DNA of 64,000 bases, taken from the NCBI RefSeq assembly GCF_010994755.1, contig NZ_WHSB02000003.1, forward strand, positions 558,001-622,000, read 5' to 3'. Under the pieces are notes generated by a model. It had not been told where the DNA came from and made no database searches. It was given only the letters and a program-made list of their open reading frames with translations. The stretch comes from Shinella lacus. Its GTDB lineage: Bacteria; Pseudomonadota; Alphaproteobacteria; Rhizobiales; Rhizobiaceae. Within the stretch, counting starts at the first letter, position 1; each line of letters starts with the position of its first letter. Below are positions 35,212 through 44,535 of the stretch, in pieces. A program made the translations under genes and the position numbers.

Positions 35212-38200
35212 TCAGGCAGCCGCCAGGGCGGCTGCTACGGCTGCGGAATCGTAGGGTTTTTGCAGGAGGATGGCCGGGCGGTCGCCGGGAATGCTGGGCA
35301 GGCTGTTATGGCCGGTGGCGAAGACGACGCCGATGGCGGGGTTTTCCTCGCGCGCAAGGGTGGCCAGCTCCGTTCCGGGCATGGCCGGCAGGCCGATATC
35401 CGTCAGCAGGATATCGAAAGCCTGGGTCTTCAGCAGCGGCAGCGCCTCCTCCGCGGTCGTCGCCTCGACGATGTCGTGGCCGAGTTCCTGCAGCAGATCG
35501 GCGGCATTGAGCCGGATCAGGAAATCGTCCTCGACCAGCAGGATTTTGAGCGTCTTGGCCTTCATCGCCCCTTTCCCGGATTGGCCCTCGTCGGCCGGGC
35601 CTTCGGTATCCGCCTTCTTGCGGCCCGTCAGCGTCGCGCGCACTTTTCGCGCCAGCGCCTCGCGGCTGTAGGGTTTCGACAGGAGCTCCACGCCGGCATC
35701 GAGCCGGCCTTCATGCACGATCGAATTTTCCGTGTAGCCGGAGGTGAAAAGCACCGCGAGGTTCGGCAGGCGCTCGCGCGCCTTGCGGGCGAGATCGGGG
35801 CTGCGCAGTGGCCCTGGCATGACGACATCGGTAAACAGCAGGTCGATCGATACGCCGCTTTCGATGACCGTCAGGGCACTGGCCGCATCCCGCGCCTTCA
35901 GCACCGAATAGCCGAGGTCGCCCAGCATTTCGACCACGGTGGCGCGCACCTCATCGTCGTCCTCGGCGACCAGGATCGTCTCCGTGCCGCCGGTGACCGG
36001 GCCGTAGTCAATATCGGTGAGCCGGTCTTCCTCTTCCTTCGAGCGCGGCAGGTAGATGCGCACCGTCGTGCCCTCGCCCGGCTCGCTGTAGATTTTCACA
36101 TGCCCGCCCGACTGCTTGACGAAGCCATAGACCATGGAGAGCCCGAGCCCGCTGCCCTTGCCGACAGGCTTGGTGGAGAAGAAGGGCTCGAAGGCGCGTT
36201 CCAGCACGTCGGCGGTCATGCCCTCGCCGGTATCGGTGACGGCGAGCAGCACATATTGCCCCGGCTTGATATCCGGATGGTGGCGGGCATAGGTGTCGTC
36301 GATGTAGGCATTGCCCACCTCCACCGTCAGCTTGCCGATGCCGTTCATGGCGTCGCGCGCATTGATGGCGAGGTTGAGCACGGCGTTCTCGATCTGCGAT
36401 GGATCGATATAGGTGTTCCACAGGCCGCTGGAGCGGATCGTCTCGACTTCGATCGCCTCGCCGATCGTGCGGCGTAGCAGGTCCTCCAGGGCGGAGATGA
36501 AGCGGCCGATATTGATGACCTTCGGCTCCAGCGCCTGCCGGCGGCCGAAGGCGAGGAGCTGGTTGGCGAGCTTGGAACCGCGCCCGACGCCGGCAATGGC
36601 ATTGGCGATGCGCTGTTCCGCCCGCGCATTGCCGGCAATGTCCTTGCTCAGCAGTTGAAGATTTCCCGATATGACTTGCAAAAGATTGTTGAAATCGTGC
36701 GCAACGCCACCGGTGAGCTGGCCGATCGCCTCCATCTTCTGCGCCTGGCGCAACTGCTCCGAGGCGTCGGTCAGCGCGCGAGCCTGTTCCCGTTCCGCTG
36801 TCACGTCACGCCCATAGGCAAAGGTCAGCCCCTCCTCGACGAAGATGCGCCAGGAGATCCAGCGCGCCGATCCGTCGAGATGGCGAAAGCGCACATCGAG
36901 ATCCGGCATGCGCCGGTCGCCTGTCAGGAACATTGCCGCATCGTCCGGCCAGACGAAGGTGCCGAGGCGCCGGCCGACGCTTTCGCGCGCCGGAAAACCC
37001 AGCACCGCCGACCAGGCCGGGTTGACCGAGCGGATCGTGCCGTCCTCGCCGGTCACCACCAGCAGGTCGCGCGCGTTGCGCCAGAGGCGGTTGACCTCGG
37101 CGGTGCGCTCGCTGACCTGGCGCTCCAGCGAGTTGGCCAGCTGTTCGAGCTTCTGCTCGGCGCGGCGCCGTTCCACGGCGACGCGGGTTCGCGCGGCGAC
37201 GTCGCGCACGAAATCCAGGTCGCTCGGCGCCCATTCGCGTGCTTCCTCGTGGTTCAGATAGAGTAGTGCCACGAGGCCGGAGGCCTCGGTAATCGGCATG
37301 TTGATGAAGGCCCGCGCCTTGATCGCCTTCAGGGCGTCTGCGGTCGTCTTCGTGCGGGGATCGGTCTCGGCATCCGTGACGACGACGGTTTCGCCGCGCC
37401 GGAGGTCTTCGATATAGCTGCCATAGTCGCGGAATTTCAGCACGCCGGCGATCGTGTCGACGCCGGGCGCGTTCCAGTCCCGCTCGATGGTGATCGTCTC
37501 GCCGACGAGGTCGATGGTGCCATAGCCGGCGCGGCTGACATTGTGCACCTTCGCCAGCGTCTCGGCCGCCGCAAAGGCTATGTCGGCGGGCTCGGTCAGT
37601 TCGCTGAACCGGTCGGCCAGCTCGATCAGCGCATTGCGCCGCATTTCCTCCGCCCGCACCTCGGTGACGTCGACATTGACGCCGATCATGCCCATGAATT
37701 CGCCGCCCGCGCCAAAACGCGGCTGGGCCTCCGTGTGCAGCAGCCGGTAACAGCCGAGCTTGCGGCGATAGCGCGCCTCCACGGAAAACGGCACCTGCCG
37801 GCGCATGGCGTCGCCCACGGTTTCCACGAGCGCCGGAAGGTCGTCGGGATGGACGGTGTCGTTCCAGTCGAAGCCGGCGACATCCTCCGGTGCGACGCCC
37901 CAGAATTCCCGCTTCGCGGCGTTCAGGTAGAGGCATCTGCCGTTTTCGTCGCCCATCCACAGCATGACCGGCGCATTGTCGGCCGCCAGCCGGAACCGGG
38001 CCTCGCTCTCCCGCAACGCATCCTCGGCGCCCCGCTGCTCGGTGACGTCGTGGCCCTGCACGAAGACGCCGGTCGCCCGGCCGGCCTCGTCGAACACCGG
38101 CTGGTAGATGAAATCGAGGTAGCGCTCGTCGGGCGCGCTGTCGTGGCGGCGGCGCAGCAGCACGCGCGAGCCCCTGCCGACATAGGGGCGGCGGGTGGAC

Positions 38201-38907
38201 AGCACCCGGTCGAGCAGGGCGACGAAACCCTGTTCCACGACCTCGGGCAGCGCCTCGCGGATGGGCTTTCCGAGGATGTCGCGGTGGTCGACAAGCTGGA
38301 GATAGGCATTGTTGGCGATCTCGAAGACGTGGTCCGGCCCGGCGAGCGTCGCCACGAAGCCGGGCGCCTGCTCGAACATCTGGCGCAGCCGCTCGCCCTC
38401 CGATTTCAGCCGCTCCTCCGCCTTCACCTTGGCGGTGGTTTCGACCACGATGGCGATGACGCCGGCTGGGCGACCATCCTCGCCGAGCACCGGCGAATAG
38501 TCGAGGTTCATCCACACCTGTTCCGGCTCGCCCCGGTGCCGGTAGAGTGTCAGGTCCTGGTCCTTGTAAGCGAGCGTGCCGCCGGCTAGGCCGACCCTCA
38601 TGACATTGTCGTTGAAGTCGGCGACCTCCGGCCAGCCTTCCCGCACCTTGCTGCCGAAGAGTTCCGGGTGCCGCCCGCCGGCAAACACCGAATAGCCCTC
38701 GTTGTAGATCATGATGCCGTCTTCGCCCCAGAGCAGCACCATGGGCACCGGCGAGCGCAGCATCAGGCTCACCGTGGTCTTGAGGCTCTGCGGCCATCCG
38801 CCGATGGGGCCGAGCGGCGTTGTGGACCAGTCGAAGGCGACGATCAGGCTTGCGGCATCGCCGCCTCCGCTGAGGAACGGATGCTGCCCATCATGTTGCG
38901 ACGCCAT
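35212..38907 (-). CDS. Hybrid sensor histidine kinase: PAS repeats, GAF, kinase core and two receivers
   Basis: A 1231-residue cytoplasmic-looking sensor (no signal peptide or membrane segment). Order: PAS segments at about 50-150, 170-290 and 300-420, GAF at 430-600, another PAS at 620-720, HisKA with phospho-acceptor H737 ([10 protein letters not shown]), HATPase_c at 840-960 (N-box [24 protein letters not shown]), then receiver 1 ([10 protein letters not shown]1027) and receiver 2 (VEDDFLIR, D1170). The phosphorelay would pass from H737 to the receivers; no separate response regulator is adjacent. It resembles rhizobial light/redox or general-stress PAS kinases, but the signal is unknown. 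Confidence 0.92.
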   Translation of the reverse strand: MASQHDGQHPFLSGGGDAASLIVAFDWSTTPLGPIGGWPQSLKTTVSLMLRSPVPMVLLWGEDGIMIYNEGYSVFAGGRHPELFGSKVREGWPEVADFNDNVMRVGLAGGTLAYKDQDLTLYRHRGEPEQVWMNLDYSPVLGEDGRPAGVIAIVVETTAKVKAEERLKSEGERLRQMFEQAPGFVATLAGPDHVFEIANNAYLQLVDHRDILGKPIREALPEVVEQGFVALLDRVLSTRRPYVGRGSRVLLRRRHDSAPDERYLDFIYQPVFDEAGRATGVFVQGHDVTEQRGAEDALRESEARFRLAADNAPVMLWMGDENGRCLYLNAAKREFWGVAPEDVAGFDWNDTVHPDDLPALVETVGDAMRRQVPFSVEARYRRKLGCYRLLHTEAQPRFGAGGEFMGMIGVNVDVTEVRAEEMRRNALIELADRFSELTEPADIAFAAAETLAKVHNVSRAGYGTIDLVGETITIERDWNAPGVDTIAGVLKFRDYGSYIEDLRRGETVVVTDAETDPRTKTTADALKAIKARAFINMPITEASGLVALLYLNHEEAREWAPSDLDFVRDVAARTRVAVERRRAEQKLEQLANSLERQVSERTAEVNRLWRNARDLLVVTGEDGTIRSVNPAWSAVLGFPARESVGRRLGTFVWPDDAAMFLTGDRRMPDLDVRFRHLDGSARWISWRIFVEEGLTFAYGRDVTAEREQARALTDASEQLRQAQKMEAIGQLTGGVAHDFNNLLQVISGNLQLLSKDIAGNARAEQRIANAIAGVGRGSKLANQLLAFGRRQALEPKVINIGRFISALEDLLRRTIGEAIEVETIRSSGLWNTYIDPSQIENAVLNLAINARDAMNGIGKLTVEVGNAYIDDTYARHHPDIKPGQYVLLAVTDTGEGMTADVLERAFEPFFSTKPVGKGSGLGLSMVYGFVKQSGGHVKIYSEPGEGTTVRIYLPRSKEEEDRLTDIDYGPVTGGTETILVAEDDDEVRATVVEMLGDLGYSVLKARDAASALTVIESGVSIDLLFTDVVMPGPLRSPDLARKARERLPNLAVLFTSGYTENSIVHEGRLDAGVELLSKPYSREALARKVRATLTGRKKADTEGPADEGQSGKGAMKAKTLKILLVEDDFLIRLNAADLLQELGHDIVEATTAEEALPLLKTQAFDILLTDIGLPAMPGTELATLAREENPAIGVVFATGHNSLPSIPGDRPAILLQKPYDSAAVAAALAAA

Positions 38908-39097
38908 TCAAACCTCTTTCCCAACCGCCAGGTGGCAATCTTATTAGCGCAGCTTCCCCGCGAAAACCGCAATCGATCTCGTCCATCCAAACTTGTCCGG
39001 CCTAACGATACGGCCCTGACCGCGACCACAAATAGGGCGCTGCGGCACCACGTCAAATCCGGCAGGGGGAAGGCCCACGCAATTTTCCGGCATGCGC

Positions 39098-39122
39098 GGA
39101 ACATCGCGCGGACAAGCCGGTT
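39098..39122 (+). promoter_or_regulatory. EcfG (general stress sigma)-like promoter
   Basis: GGAAC (39098-39102), 16-bp spacer, GGTT (39119-39122) lies 49 bp before the DUF892 gene. The alphaproteobacterial EcfG consensus is GGAAC-N16/17-CGTT, so there is one mismatch. DUF892 proteins are typical stress-regulon members, which supports it. Confidence 0.5.
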
Positions 39123-39170
39123 GTTGTCCGGTCCGGCGCTCGCCGGAGCCCAATCAAGGAGAACATCGAA

Positions 39171-39671
39171 ATGGCTGAGAAGACACTCAACGATCTGTTC
39201 TACGATACGCTGAAGGACATCTATTACGCCGAGCGGCAAATCGTGAAGGCGCTGCCGAAGATGGCCCGTGCCGCCCAGGCGCCGGCGCTGAAGAAGGCCT
39301 TCGAAAAGCACAAGGAAGAAACCGAAGGCCATATCGAGCGCCTGCAGCAGGTGTTCGAGGCGATCGGCAAGCGCGCGCAGGGCAAGACCTGCGAGGCGAT
39401 CCAGGGCATCCTTTCCGAGGGTGAGGAAATCATCGAGGACTTCAAGGGCACGGCTGCCCTCGATGCCGGCCTGATTTCCTCCGCGCAGGCGGTCGAGCAC
39501 TATGAGATCACCCGCTATGGCACGCTGAAGGCCTGGGCGGAACAGCTCGGCCACCGCGACGCGGCAAAACTGCTCGATGCGACGCTGAAGGAAGAATCGA
39601 AGACGGATGAAGCCTTGACCACGCTTGCCGAAAGCGCCGTCAACGCCGCCGCGCAGAAGAAGGTGGCATGA
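39171..39671 (+). CDS. DUF892 ferritin-like protein (YciE/YciF family)
   Basis: A 166-residue four-helix-bundle protein. The helices carry paired Glu/His ligands for a di-iron site: LKDIYYAERQIVKALPKM, FEKHKEETEGHIERL, AVEHYEITRYGTLKAWAEQL in pieces, and LKEESKTDEAL. YciE/YciF proteins are induced by osmotic and general stress; their chemistry is not settled. The ATG at 39171 follows AAGGAGAACATCGAA. It is a single gene ended by a strong hairpin. Confidence 0.9.
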   Translation: MAEKTLNDLFYDTLKDIYYAERQIVKALPKMARAAQAPALKKAFEKHKEETEGHIERLQQVFEAIGKRAQGKTCEAIQGILSEGEEIIEDFKGTAALDAGLISSAQAVEHYEITRYGTLKAWAEQLGHRDAAKLLDATLKEESKTDEALTTLAESAVNAAAQKKVA

Positions 39672-39680
39672 TATGTGAAC

Positions 39681-39706
39681 GGCCGGGCGCGATGTCGCGC
39701 CCGGCC
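39681..39706 (+). terminator. Stem-loop after the DUF892 gene
   Basis: A perfect 12-bp inverted repeat (GGCCGGGCGCGA, TCGCGCCCGGCC) separated by TG starts 9 bases after the stop. No T-run follows, so termination may be partial. Confidence 0.55.
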
Positions 39707-39770
39707 TGCCAGCTTCATACAAGCTTGCTGCGTGATGCTTTCTCCGGGAGAGATTCCGGAGATAGAGGGC

Positions 39771-40046
39771 ATGGAACAAGCGCGGTTCAGGATTGTCGGC
39801 GGAACGGACATCAACCCGCCCGATCGAACGTTGCCGACGGCCGAGGATGTGCTGCGGGAAGCGCGCCGTCGGCTTGCCGCCGGCGATAACGATCCGCACC
39901 GCCTGCGTGCGCTCGCAAATGGCCGCCCCGTGCCGAGCGCCACGCGCTACCGCATGATGCAGATCGAGTTCGTCGCCAGTACGCTTTCCGCGCTCCGGCC
40001 CATTCCGGCGGACTTCGCCGACGACCGGTACTGGCCCGGCGGCTAA
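39771..40046 (+). CDS. Conserved-looking small protein of unknown function
   Basis: A 91-residue soluble protein without recognised domain. The middle is charged and helical (LREARRRLAAGDNDPHRLRALANG) and the end is FADDRYWPGG. I chose the ATG at 39771 because AGATAGAGGGC precedes it; an ATG at 39735 lacks a site. Its stop overlaps the convergent small gene by 4 bases. Codon use matches the host. Confidence 0.6.
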   Translation: MEQARFRIVGGTDINPPDRTLPTAEDVLREARRRLAAGDNDPHRLRALANGRPVPSATRYRMMQIEFVASTLSALRPIPADFADDRYWPGG

Positions 40047-40252
40047 CGCAGCCAGATCGCGAGGTCGGAAGCCTTGCTTGCCCGGCGGCTCTTCAGTCCG
40101 AGTTTTTCCCAGGCGAATTTCTGGGCCGCGGCCTGCGCAGCCTCCTTGCTCGGATAGGTATCCGGCAGCACATAATCCTTGCCCTCGCAGGACAGCAGTG
40201 CCCGGCAACTCAGAACGTCGAAATGCAACTGAATATTCGCGTGTTGTTCCAT
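40043..40252 (-). CDS. Small protein of unknown function
   Basis: A 69-residue protein. It has a short beta-like start (IQLHFDVLSCRALLSCEGKD) and a helical end (SKEAAQAAAQKFAWEKLG), and I recognise no family. A good ribosome-binding site, GGGAGGGCAAG, precedes the ATG. It converges with the 39771 gene with a 4-bp overlap. Confidence 0.6.
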   Translation of the reverse strand: MEQHANIQLHFDVLSCRALLSCEGKDYVLPDTYPSKEAAQAAAQKFAWEKLGLKSRRASKASDLAIWLR

Positions 40253-40290
40253 CTTGCCCTCCCTTCAAGGCAAGGGATGAAATGGCCTTG

Positions 40291-40316
40291 GCGTGCGGAA
40301 GTTCCCGACCGCACGC
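40291..40316 (-). terminator. Stem-loop after the EEP-family gene
   Basis: An 8-bp perfect stem (GCGTGCGG, CCGCACGC) with a 10-nt loop begins 21 bases past the stop of the minus-strand nuclease-like gene. There is no clear T-run. Confidence 0.45.
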
Positions 40317-40337
40317 AATTTGTCCGAGACCGTCCGC

Positions 40338-41063
40338 CTATTCGATTTCCAGATCGGCGCAGAGCGGCAGGTGATCGGAAGCGCGGCGTGCAAGCGGGCT
40401 GTTGTGCACGAAGGTCTTTCGCACCCGGATGCCCGCGCCGACGAAGATATGGTCGATGCGCAGCAGCGGCAGGCGGGAGGGGAACGTCGCCCTGGGCTTA
40501 CCGCCCGACGCGATCTGCGCATCCGTGAGACGCCGCGCCAGCATGCGATAGGACGTGGAGCGGGAGATCGCGTTAAGATCGCCGACGAAAATGGTGCGCG
40601 ACGTTTCCGCCATGTCCGCGCCGAGCCAGCCCGGCCCCATCAAGGCCTCGGTCTGGCGCACGCGCTCGGCGCCGAAAAGGCCGAGATGCGTGACGAAAAT
40701 CTGCAACTTCACCTCCCCGACCGGCACCTCGACCCAGAGCGCACCTCGCGGTTCGCCGCGTGACGGCAGGCCGGCTGCCTTGACGAGACGGGTCGGCAGC
40801 GCGGTCAGCAACGCATCGCCATAACGCTCTTCTTCAAGGTGAAGGGCCGGATGGAAGTGCGAAACCATGCGCAGATGGTTGGCGATCGTCTGCGCCTGGT
40901 CGATGCCGCCGCTGCGGGCCCGCGCCACGTCCACCTCCTGCAACGCGACGATATCCGCCTCGCATTCCGCAATCACCTCGGCGATGCGGCCGGGATCGAG
41001 CCGGCGGTCGGTGCCGAAGCAGCTATGTACATTGTAGGTCGCGATCCTGAGGCGCGTGCCCAT
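40338..41063 (-). CDS. Endonuclease/exonuclease/phosphatase-family protein (YbhP-like)
   Basis: A 241-residue metal-dependent phosphodiesterase or phosphatase. EEP motifs are complete: RIATYNVHSC, IVALQEVD (metal Glu), FVTHLGLF, FVGDLNAI (Asp and Asn), RIDHIFVG and ASDHLPLCADL (catalytic His). The ATG at 41063 follows AAAGGAACGGC. It is divergent from a YbhN-like gene, and a PLD-type gene lies just beyond. In E. coli the same three families form ybhP-ybhO-ybhN, so a role in membrane-lipid handling is inferred rather than DNA cleavage. Confidence 0.88.
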   Translation of the reverse strand: MGTRLRIATYNVHSCFGTDRRLDPGRIAEVIAECEADIVALQEVDVARARSGGIDQAQTIANHLRMVSHFHPALHLEEERYGDALLTALPTRLVKAAGLPSRGEPRGALWVEVPVGEVKLQIFVTHLGLFGAERVRQTEALMGPGWLGADMAETSRTIFVGDLNAISRSTSYRMLARRLTDAQIASGGKPRATFPSRLPLLRIDHIFVGAGIRVRKTFVHNSPLARRASDHLPLCADLEIE

Positions 41064-41097
41064 GCCGTTCCTTTCGATATTTCGCACCCCCGGGAAC

Positions 41098-41117
41098 ACG
41101 AAAAGCCCCGTTTTCGT
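41098..41117. promoter_or_regulatory. Inverted repeat in the divergent ybhP/ybhN-like promoter region
   Basis: ACGAAAA-GCCCCG-TTTTCGT gives 7-bp perfect arms midway in the 87-bp divergent spacer. It is a possible shared operator. Confidence 0.4.
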
Positions 41118-41150
41118 TCCGCCCCAACAGATTCAGGAAAGATCGAGCGA

Positions 41151-42083
41151 ATGAAACGAGCCCATATCCTCCACGCGCTGGTCGCCTGCGCGGTCCTCGT
41201 CGCCGGCTGGCTGGTCTACCGGACCTTGAGCCAATATTCGTGGACGGATATCACCGGTTCGATCGCCGAAATCCCCGGCACGAATTTCGCGCTCGCGCTC
41301 GCCTTCGCCGCTTGTTCCTATCTCTGCCTGACGTTCTTCGACTTCCTTGCCCTGCGCTACGTCGAGAAGCCGCTCGCCTATCCGCGCGCAGCGCTTGCCT
41401 CCTTCACCAGTCTCGCGATCGGCCACAATGTCGGCGTCGCCGCACTCAGCAGCGGTGCCGTGCGTTATCGCTTCTATTCCCGCTGGGGCCTCACCGCCGA
41501 GGAGATCGCCAAGCTGATCGTCTTCTGCGGCGTGACGGTCGGCCTTGGCCTTATCACGCTGGCCGGCCTCTGCCTGATCCTGCTTCCCGGCACGGCCGGC
41601 AAGGTGGCCGGGCTTGGCACAGCGGCCTCCGTCGCACTCGGCGCCTTCTGCCTGGCGCTCGGCGCCGGCTATCTGGCGCTTTCCGCCTTCGTGCGCGGAG
41701 AGCTCAAGGTGCGGAGCTGGTGCTTTGCCCTGCCGACGCCGCGCATCGCGGCCTTGCAGATTGGCGTGGGAACGCTGAACTTCGCCTTCGTCGCTGCCTC
41801 CTTGCACCAGCTCCTCGCGGGTGCCGCCGGCTATATGGAAACGACGGCGGCCTATGTGGTGGGCAACCTCACCGCGCTCGTCAGCCATGTGCCGGGCGGG
41901 CTCGGCGTGCTGGAGGCGACGATCGGCTTTCTGCTCGGCGGTTCGGCGTCGATCGGCGCGCTGATCGCCTTCCGCGTCGTCTACTTCTTCATCCCGCTTC
42001 CGCTCGGGCTCGTTTCGCTGCTGGCAAGTGAAGCCTTGCTAGGACCGAACGAGGACACCGGCCTGCGCAACAGCCCGAGCTGA
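41151..42083 (+). CDS. UPF0104/YbhN-like membrane protein (LPG-synthase/flippase transmembrane family)
   Basis: A 310-residue protein with about eight hydrophobic segments. The family block SHVPGGLGVLEATIGFLLG and the early AIGHNVGVAALSSGAVRYRFY, here given in parts, match the membrane domain shared by MprF and YbhN. The ATG at 41151 is preceded by a GGAAAGATCGA site. The last 103 bp overlap the convergent PLD gene. The family is thought to move or modify phospholipids; the specific role is not known. Confidence 0.85.
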   Translation: MKRAHILHALVACAVLVAGWLVYRTLSQYSWTDITGSIAEIPGTNFALALAFAACSYLCLTFFDFLALRYVEKPLAYPRAALASFTSLAIGHNVGVAALSSGAVRYRFYSRWGLTAEEIAKLIVFCGVTVGLGLITLAGLCLILLPGTAGKVAGLGTAASVALGAFCLALGAGYLALSAFVRGELKVRSWCFALPTPRIAALQIGVGTLNFAFVAASLHQLLAGAAGYMETTAAYVVGNLTALVSHVPGGLGVLEATIGFLLGGSASIGALIAFRVVYFFIPLPLGLVSLLASEALLGPNEDTGLRNSPS

Positions 42084-43543
42084 CGGCGGAGGGAATCCAC
42101 GAAGGTGGAGAGTGGCCACCACGGCGCCACCGGGTCGACCAGCCCCGTGCCGAAAACCGGCTCGGTGGCGCCCTCGCCTTTTGCCTCGTTGAACGTCCGC
42201 AAGCCGCGTGCGCGAGTGTTGAAGGCGTCGATGGCCGTGACGAGCGAGTTTTCTGCCCGGACGGAAGCCGCAAATGTTGCGGGGTCCGCGTCGAGATGCT
42301 CCGCCAACAGCCGGTCCCTCAGCGCGACTATGCTCTGCCGTTCCGCTTCCGTGCGGGCTTCGATTGCGATGTCCAGTTCCGTATCCAGCCCCTCACTCCG
42401 CTGGTTGAGGTTGGAGGAGCCGATGCGCAGGAAGATGTCGTCGACAATCAGCGCTTTCGAGTGGATAACGATCTCCTGCTCCGTGCCATCAGGCTTCGGC
42501 ATGACGGGATAGAAGGCCCGCATGCGGCCGAATTTATCGGATTGGTGAAGCCGCCGGACAAAACGATCGCGGTTCGCGCCGAGCACCATGCGTTCGATCA
42601 TGCCATGCGAACTCAAGGTCGAGATCACCACGACCTCTGGGCCATCGGGCTCGGCGAGCTTTTCACACAGCACGTCGCAGACCTTCTTCGAGGCGAAATA
42701 CTGGCTTTCGATGTAGATATGCCGGCGCGCTGCCGAAAGGGCTGCAAGCGTGAGGTCCATCGCCTCCGTGCAGCAGGCCCGGCCGCGAAGCGCCGGTTCG
42801 GTGCGGGCAAGGGCGACGGTGCTATTCGACATGTCGGCGACGATGCCGTCGAGGCGCACGGTAGAGTCCGTCCCGCTGGCCGCCACCGCTTCATCCGTTG
42901 CAAACAGCCAGCGGCCGCGCGCAATCTCGCCGGCCAGCCATGCGGCCTCGCCTTCCAGCGCCACCTGCATGTCATGCACCGGCTCGTAGCGCTCGCCGGA
43001 TGGCAGCGCGCGGCGGGGGTCCTCCACGCGGTGCTCGCTGGTGTCCCAGCGTTTCGCCGTGAGATCGATGCCGCCGACAAAGGCCACGCGGTCGTCCACC
43101 ACCACCATTTTCTGATGGTGCGATCCGCGCAGCGGATGCCGGTTATCGAAGGCGAGCACGATGCGCGGATGCGAGGACCACCGCCGCTTGCGGAACATTT
43201 TCAGTGATTTTCCAGAATAGATCGGCCCCATCGACCAGATCAGCACCCGGATCGTGAGCGACGGCCGCGTTTCGGCGAGGTTCAGCAGGAAGGCGCCAAG
43301 GGTCGGCGATTGCGGGTCGTCGGGCCGCAGCCGGATATCCGGATTGAAGTCCCAGCCGATGATCCATACCTCGCGCTGTGCCTGTTCCAGCACGCTTTCC
43401 AGCGCCCGGAAATAGGCCTCGCCATCCACGAGCACGCTCAGCCGGTCGGCTTTTGCCGTGCGCCAGACATTGCATCCGGGGCGTATGATGGTGGACGAGG
43501 TGTCTTCGGTCGGGACGCGCAACGGAAACTCTTCAATTCGCAC
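41981..43543 (-). CDS. Phospholipase D-superfamily protein (cardiolipin synthase/YbhO-like)
   Basis: A 520-residue protein with two HKD motifs: SHHQKMVVVDDRVAFVGG and then VIHSKALIVDDIFLRIGSSN. Such double-HKD enzymes transfer phosphatidyl groups (cardiolipin synthase) or cleave phospholipids. I chose the GTG at 43543 because upstream sequence is non-homologous and antisense to ku; no better site is visible. No signal peptide or clear membrane helix is seen. It sits with YbhP- and YbhN-like genes and next to ku, so repair functions are a weaker alternative. Confidence 0.86.
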   Translation of the reverse strand: MRIEEFPLRVPTEDTSSTIIRPGCNVWRTAKADRLSVLVDGEAYFRALESVLEQAQREVWIIGWDFNPDIRLRPDDPQSPTLGAFLLNLAETRPSLTIRVLIWSMGPIYSGKSLKMFRKRRWSSHPRIVLAFDNRHPLRGSHHQKMVVVDDRVAFVGGIDLTAKRWDTSEHRVEDPRRALPSGERYEPVHDMQVALEGEAAWLAGEIARGRWLFATDEAVAASGTDSTVRLDGIVADMSNSTVALARTEPALRGRACCTEAMDLTLAALSAARRHIYIESQYFASKKVCDVLCEKLAEPDGPEVVVISTLSSHGMIERMVLGANRDRFVRRLHQSDKFGRMRAFYPVMPKPDGTEQEIVIHSKALIVDDIFLRIGSSNLNQRSEGLDTELDIAIEARTEAERQSIVALRDRLLAEHLDADPATFAASVRAENSLVTAIDAFNTRARGLRTFNEAKGEGATEPVFGTGLVDPVAPWWPLSTFVDSLRRQLGLLRRPVSSFGPSKASLASSETSPSGSGMKK

Positions 43544-43684
43544 GATCTGCTGCCTTGCCTTGGTAACGCCAATTCGTTCTGCGCGGAAAGTCTTGGAAAC
43601 GACTTTGGTTCCCGATGCTGGAAAAAGCCGGAACAAATGACGCCGGCCGGCATTGCTTCCGCTTTGGAGCGGGAGTGCGGCAGC

Positions 43685-44533
43685 GTGGCGCCACGAGCGA
43701 ACTGGAAGGGTTTTTTGAAGGTGGCAGAGCTCGTCTGCCCGGTCGCCCTCTACACGGCCGCCTCGACGAACGAGCGCATTTCCTTTCACATGCTGAACCG
43801 CGCGACGGGGCACCGGCTGAGGCGCGAATTCATCGATAGCGAGACCGGCAAGCCGGTGGAGCGCGACGACCAGGTGAAGGGCTACGAGACCGGCAAGGAC
43901 GACTATATCGTGCTCGACCCGGACGAAGTCGCCGCCGCGGTGCCGGAAAGCGACAAGACGATGGATGTCGAAGCCTTCATCGCCTGCGACGAGATCGACG
44001 ACCTGTTTTTCGACAAGCCCTATTACCTCGCGCCCGCCGACCGGCACGCCGAGGAGATTTTCATCCTGATCCGCGAGGGCATGAAGAGCCGGAAGGTGGC
44101 GGCTTTGGCCGAGACCGTGCTCTTCCGCCGGGTGCGCACCGTGCTGATCCGCCCGCACGGCGATGGGCTCATCGCGACCACGCTCAACTACGACTATGAA
44201 GTGCGCTCCGCCGAGGAGACGTTTTCCGAAATTCCAGACATCAAGCTGAAGGGCGAGATGCTGGAACTCGCCGAACACATCATCAAGACGAAGAGCGGCC
44301 GCTTCGATCCGAAGACGTTCGATGATCGCTACGATGCGGCGCTGGCCGAGGTTGTGAAGGCGAAGATCGAGGGCCGCAAGATCAAGCCGCAGAAACAGAA
44401 GGCCGAGGGCAAGGTCATCGACCTGATGGAAGCGCTGCGGCAGAGCGCGGGCAAAGACGGCAAGCCAGCGAAGCGCAGCACGAAGAAAACCGCCACACGC
44501 AAGCCGGCCGCCAGCCGGCAAAAGGCAGGCTGA
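43685..44533 (+). CDS. ku: Ku protein (NHEJ DNA-end binding), first copy
   Basis: A 282-residue bacterial Ku that forms a ring on DNA ends and recruits LigD. The N-terminus APRANWKGFLKVAELVCPVA, FHMLNRATGHRL and the KGYETGKDDYIVLDPDE block are typical. The basic, Lys/Ala-rich tail (about 250-282) is the DNA-binding extension. I chose the GTG at 43685 after GGGAG because it gives the normal MAPRANWKG start. It lies 2 bp before ligD, so they form one operon, and is divergent from the PLD gene. Confidence 0.94.
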   Translation: MAPRANWKGFLKVAELVCPVALYTAASTNERISFHMLNRATGHRLRREFIDSETGKPVERDDQVKGYETGKDDYIVLDPDEVAAAVPESDKTMDVEAFIACDEIDDLFFDKPYYLAPADRHAEEIFILIREGMKSRKVAALAETVLFRRVRTVLIRPHGDGLIATTLNYDYEVRSAEETFSEIPDIKLKGEMLELAEHIIKTKSGRFDPKTFDDRYDAALAEVVKAKIEGRKIKPQKQKAEGKVIDLMEALRQSAGKDGKPAKRSTKKTATRKPAASRQKAG

Positions 44534-44535
44534 GC

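Noticed and set aside
38944-39153. Small minus-strand frame upstream of the DUF892 gene
   Set aside because: No ribosome-binding site, Pro/Arg-rich nonsense, and it covers the likely EcfG promoter.
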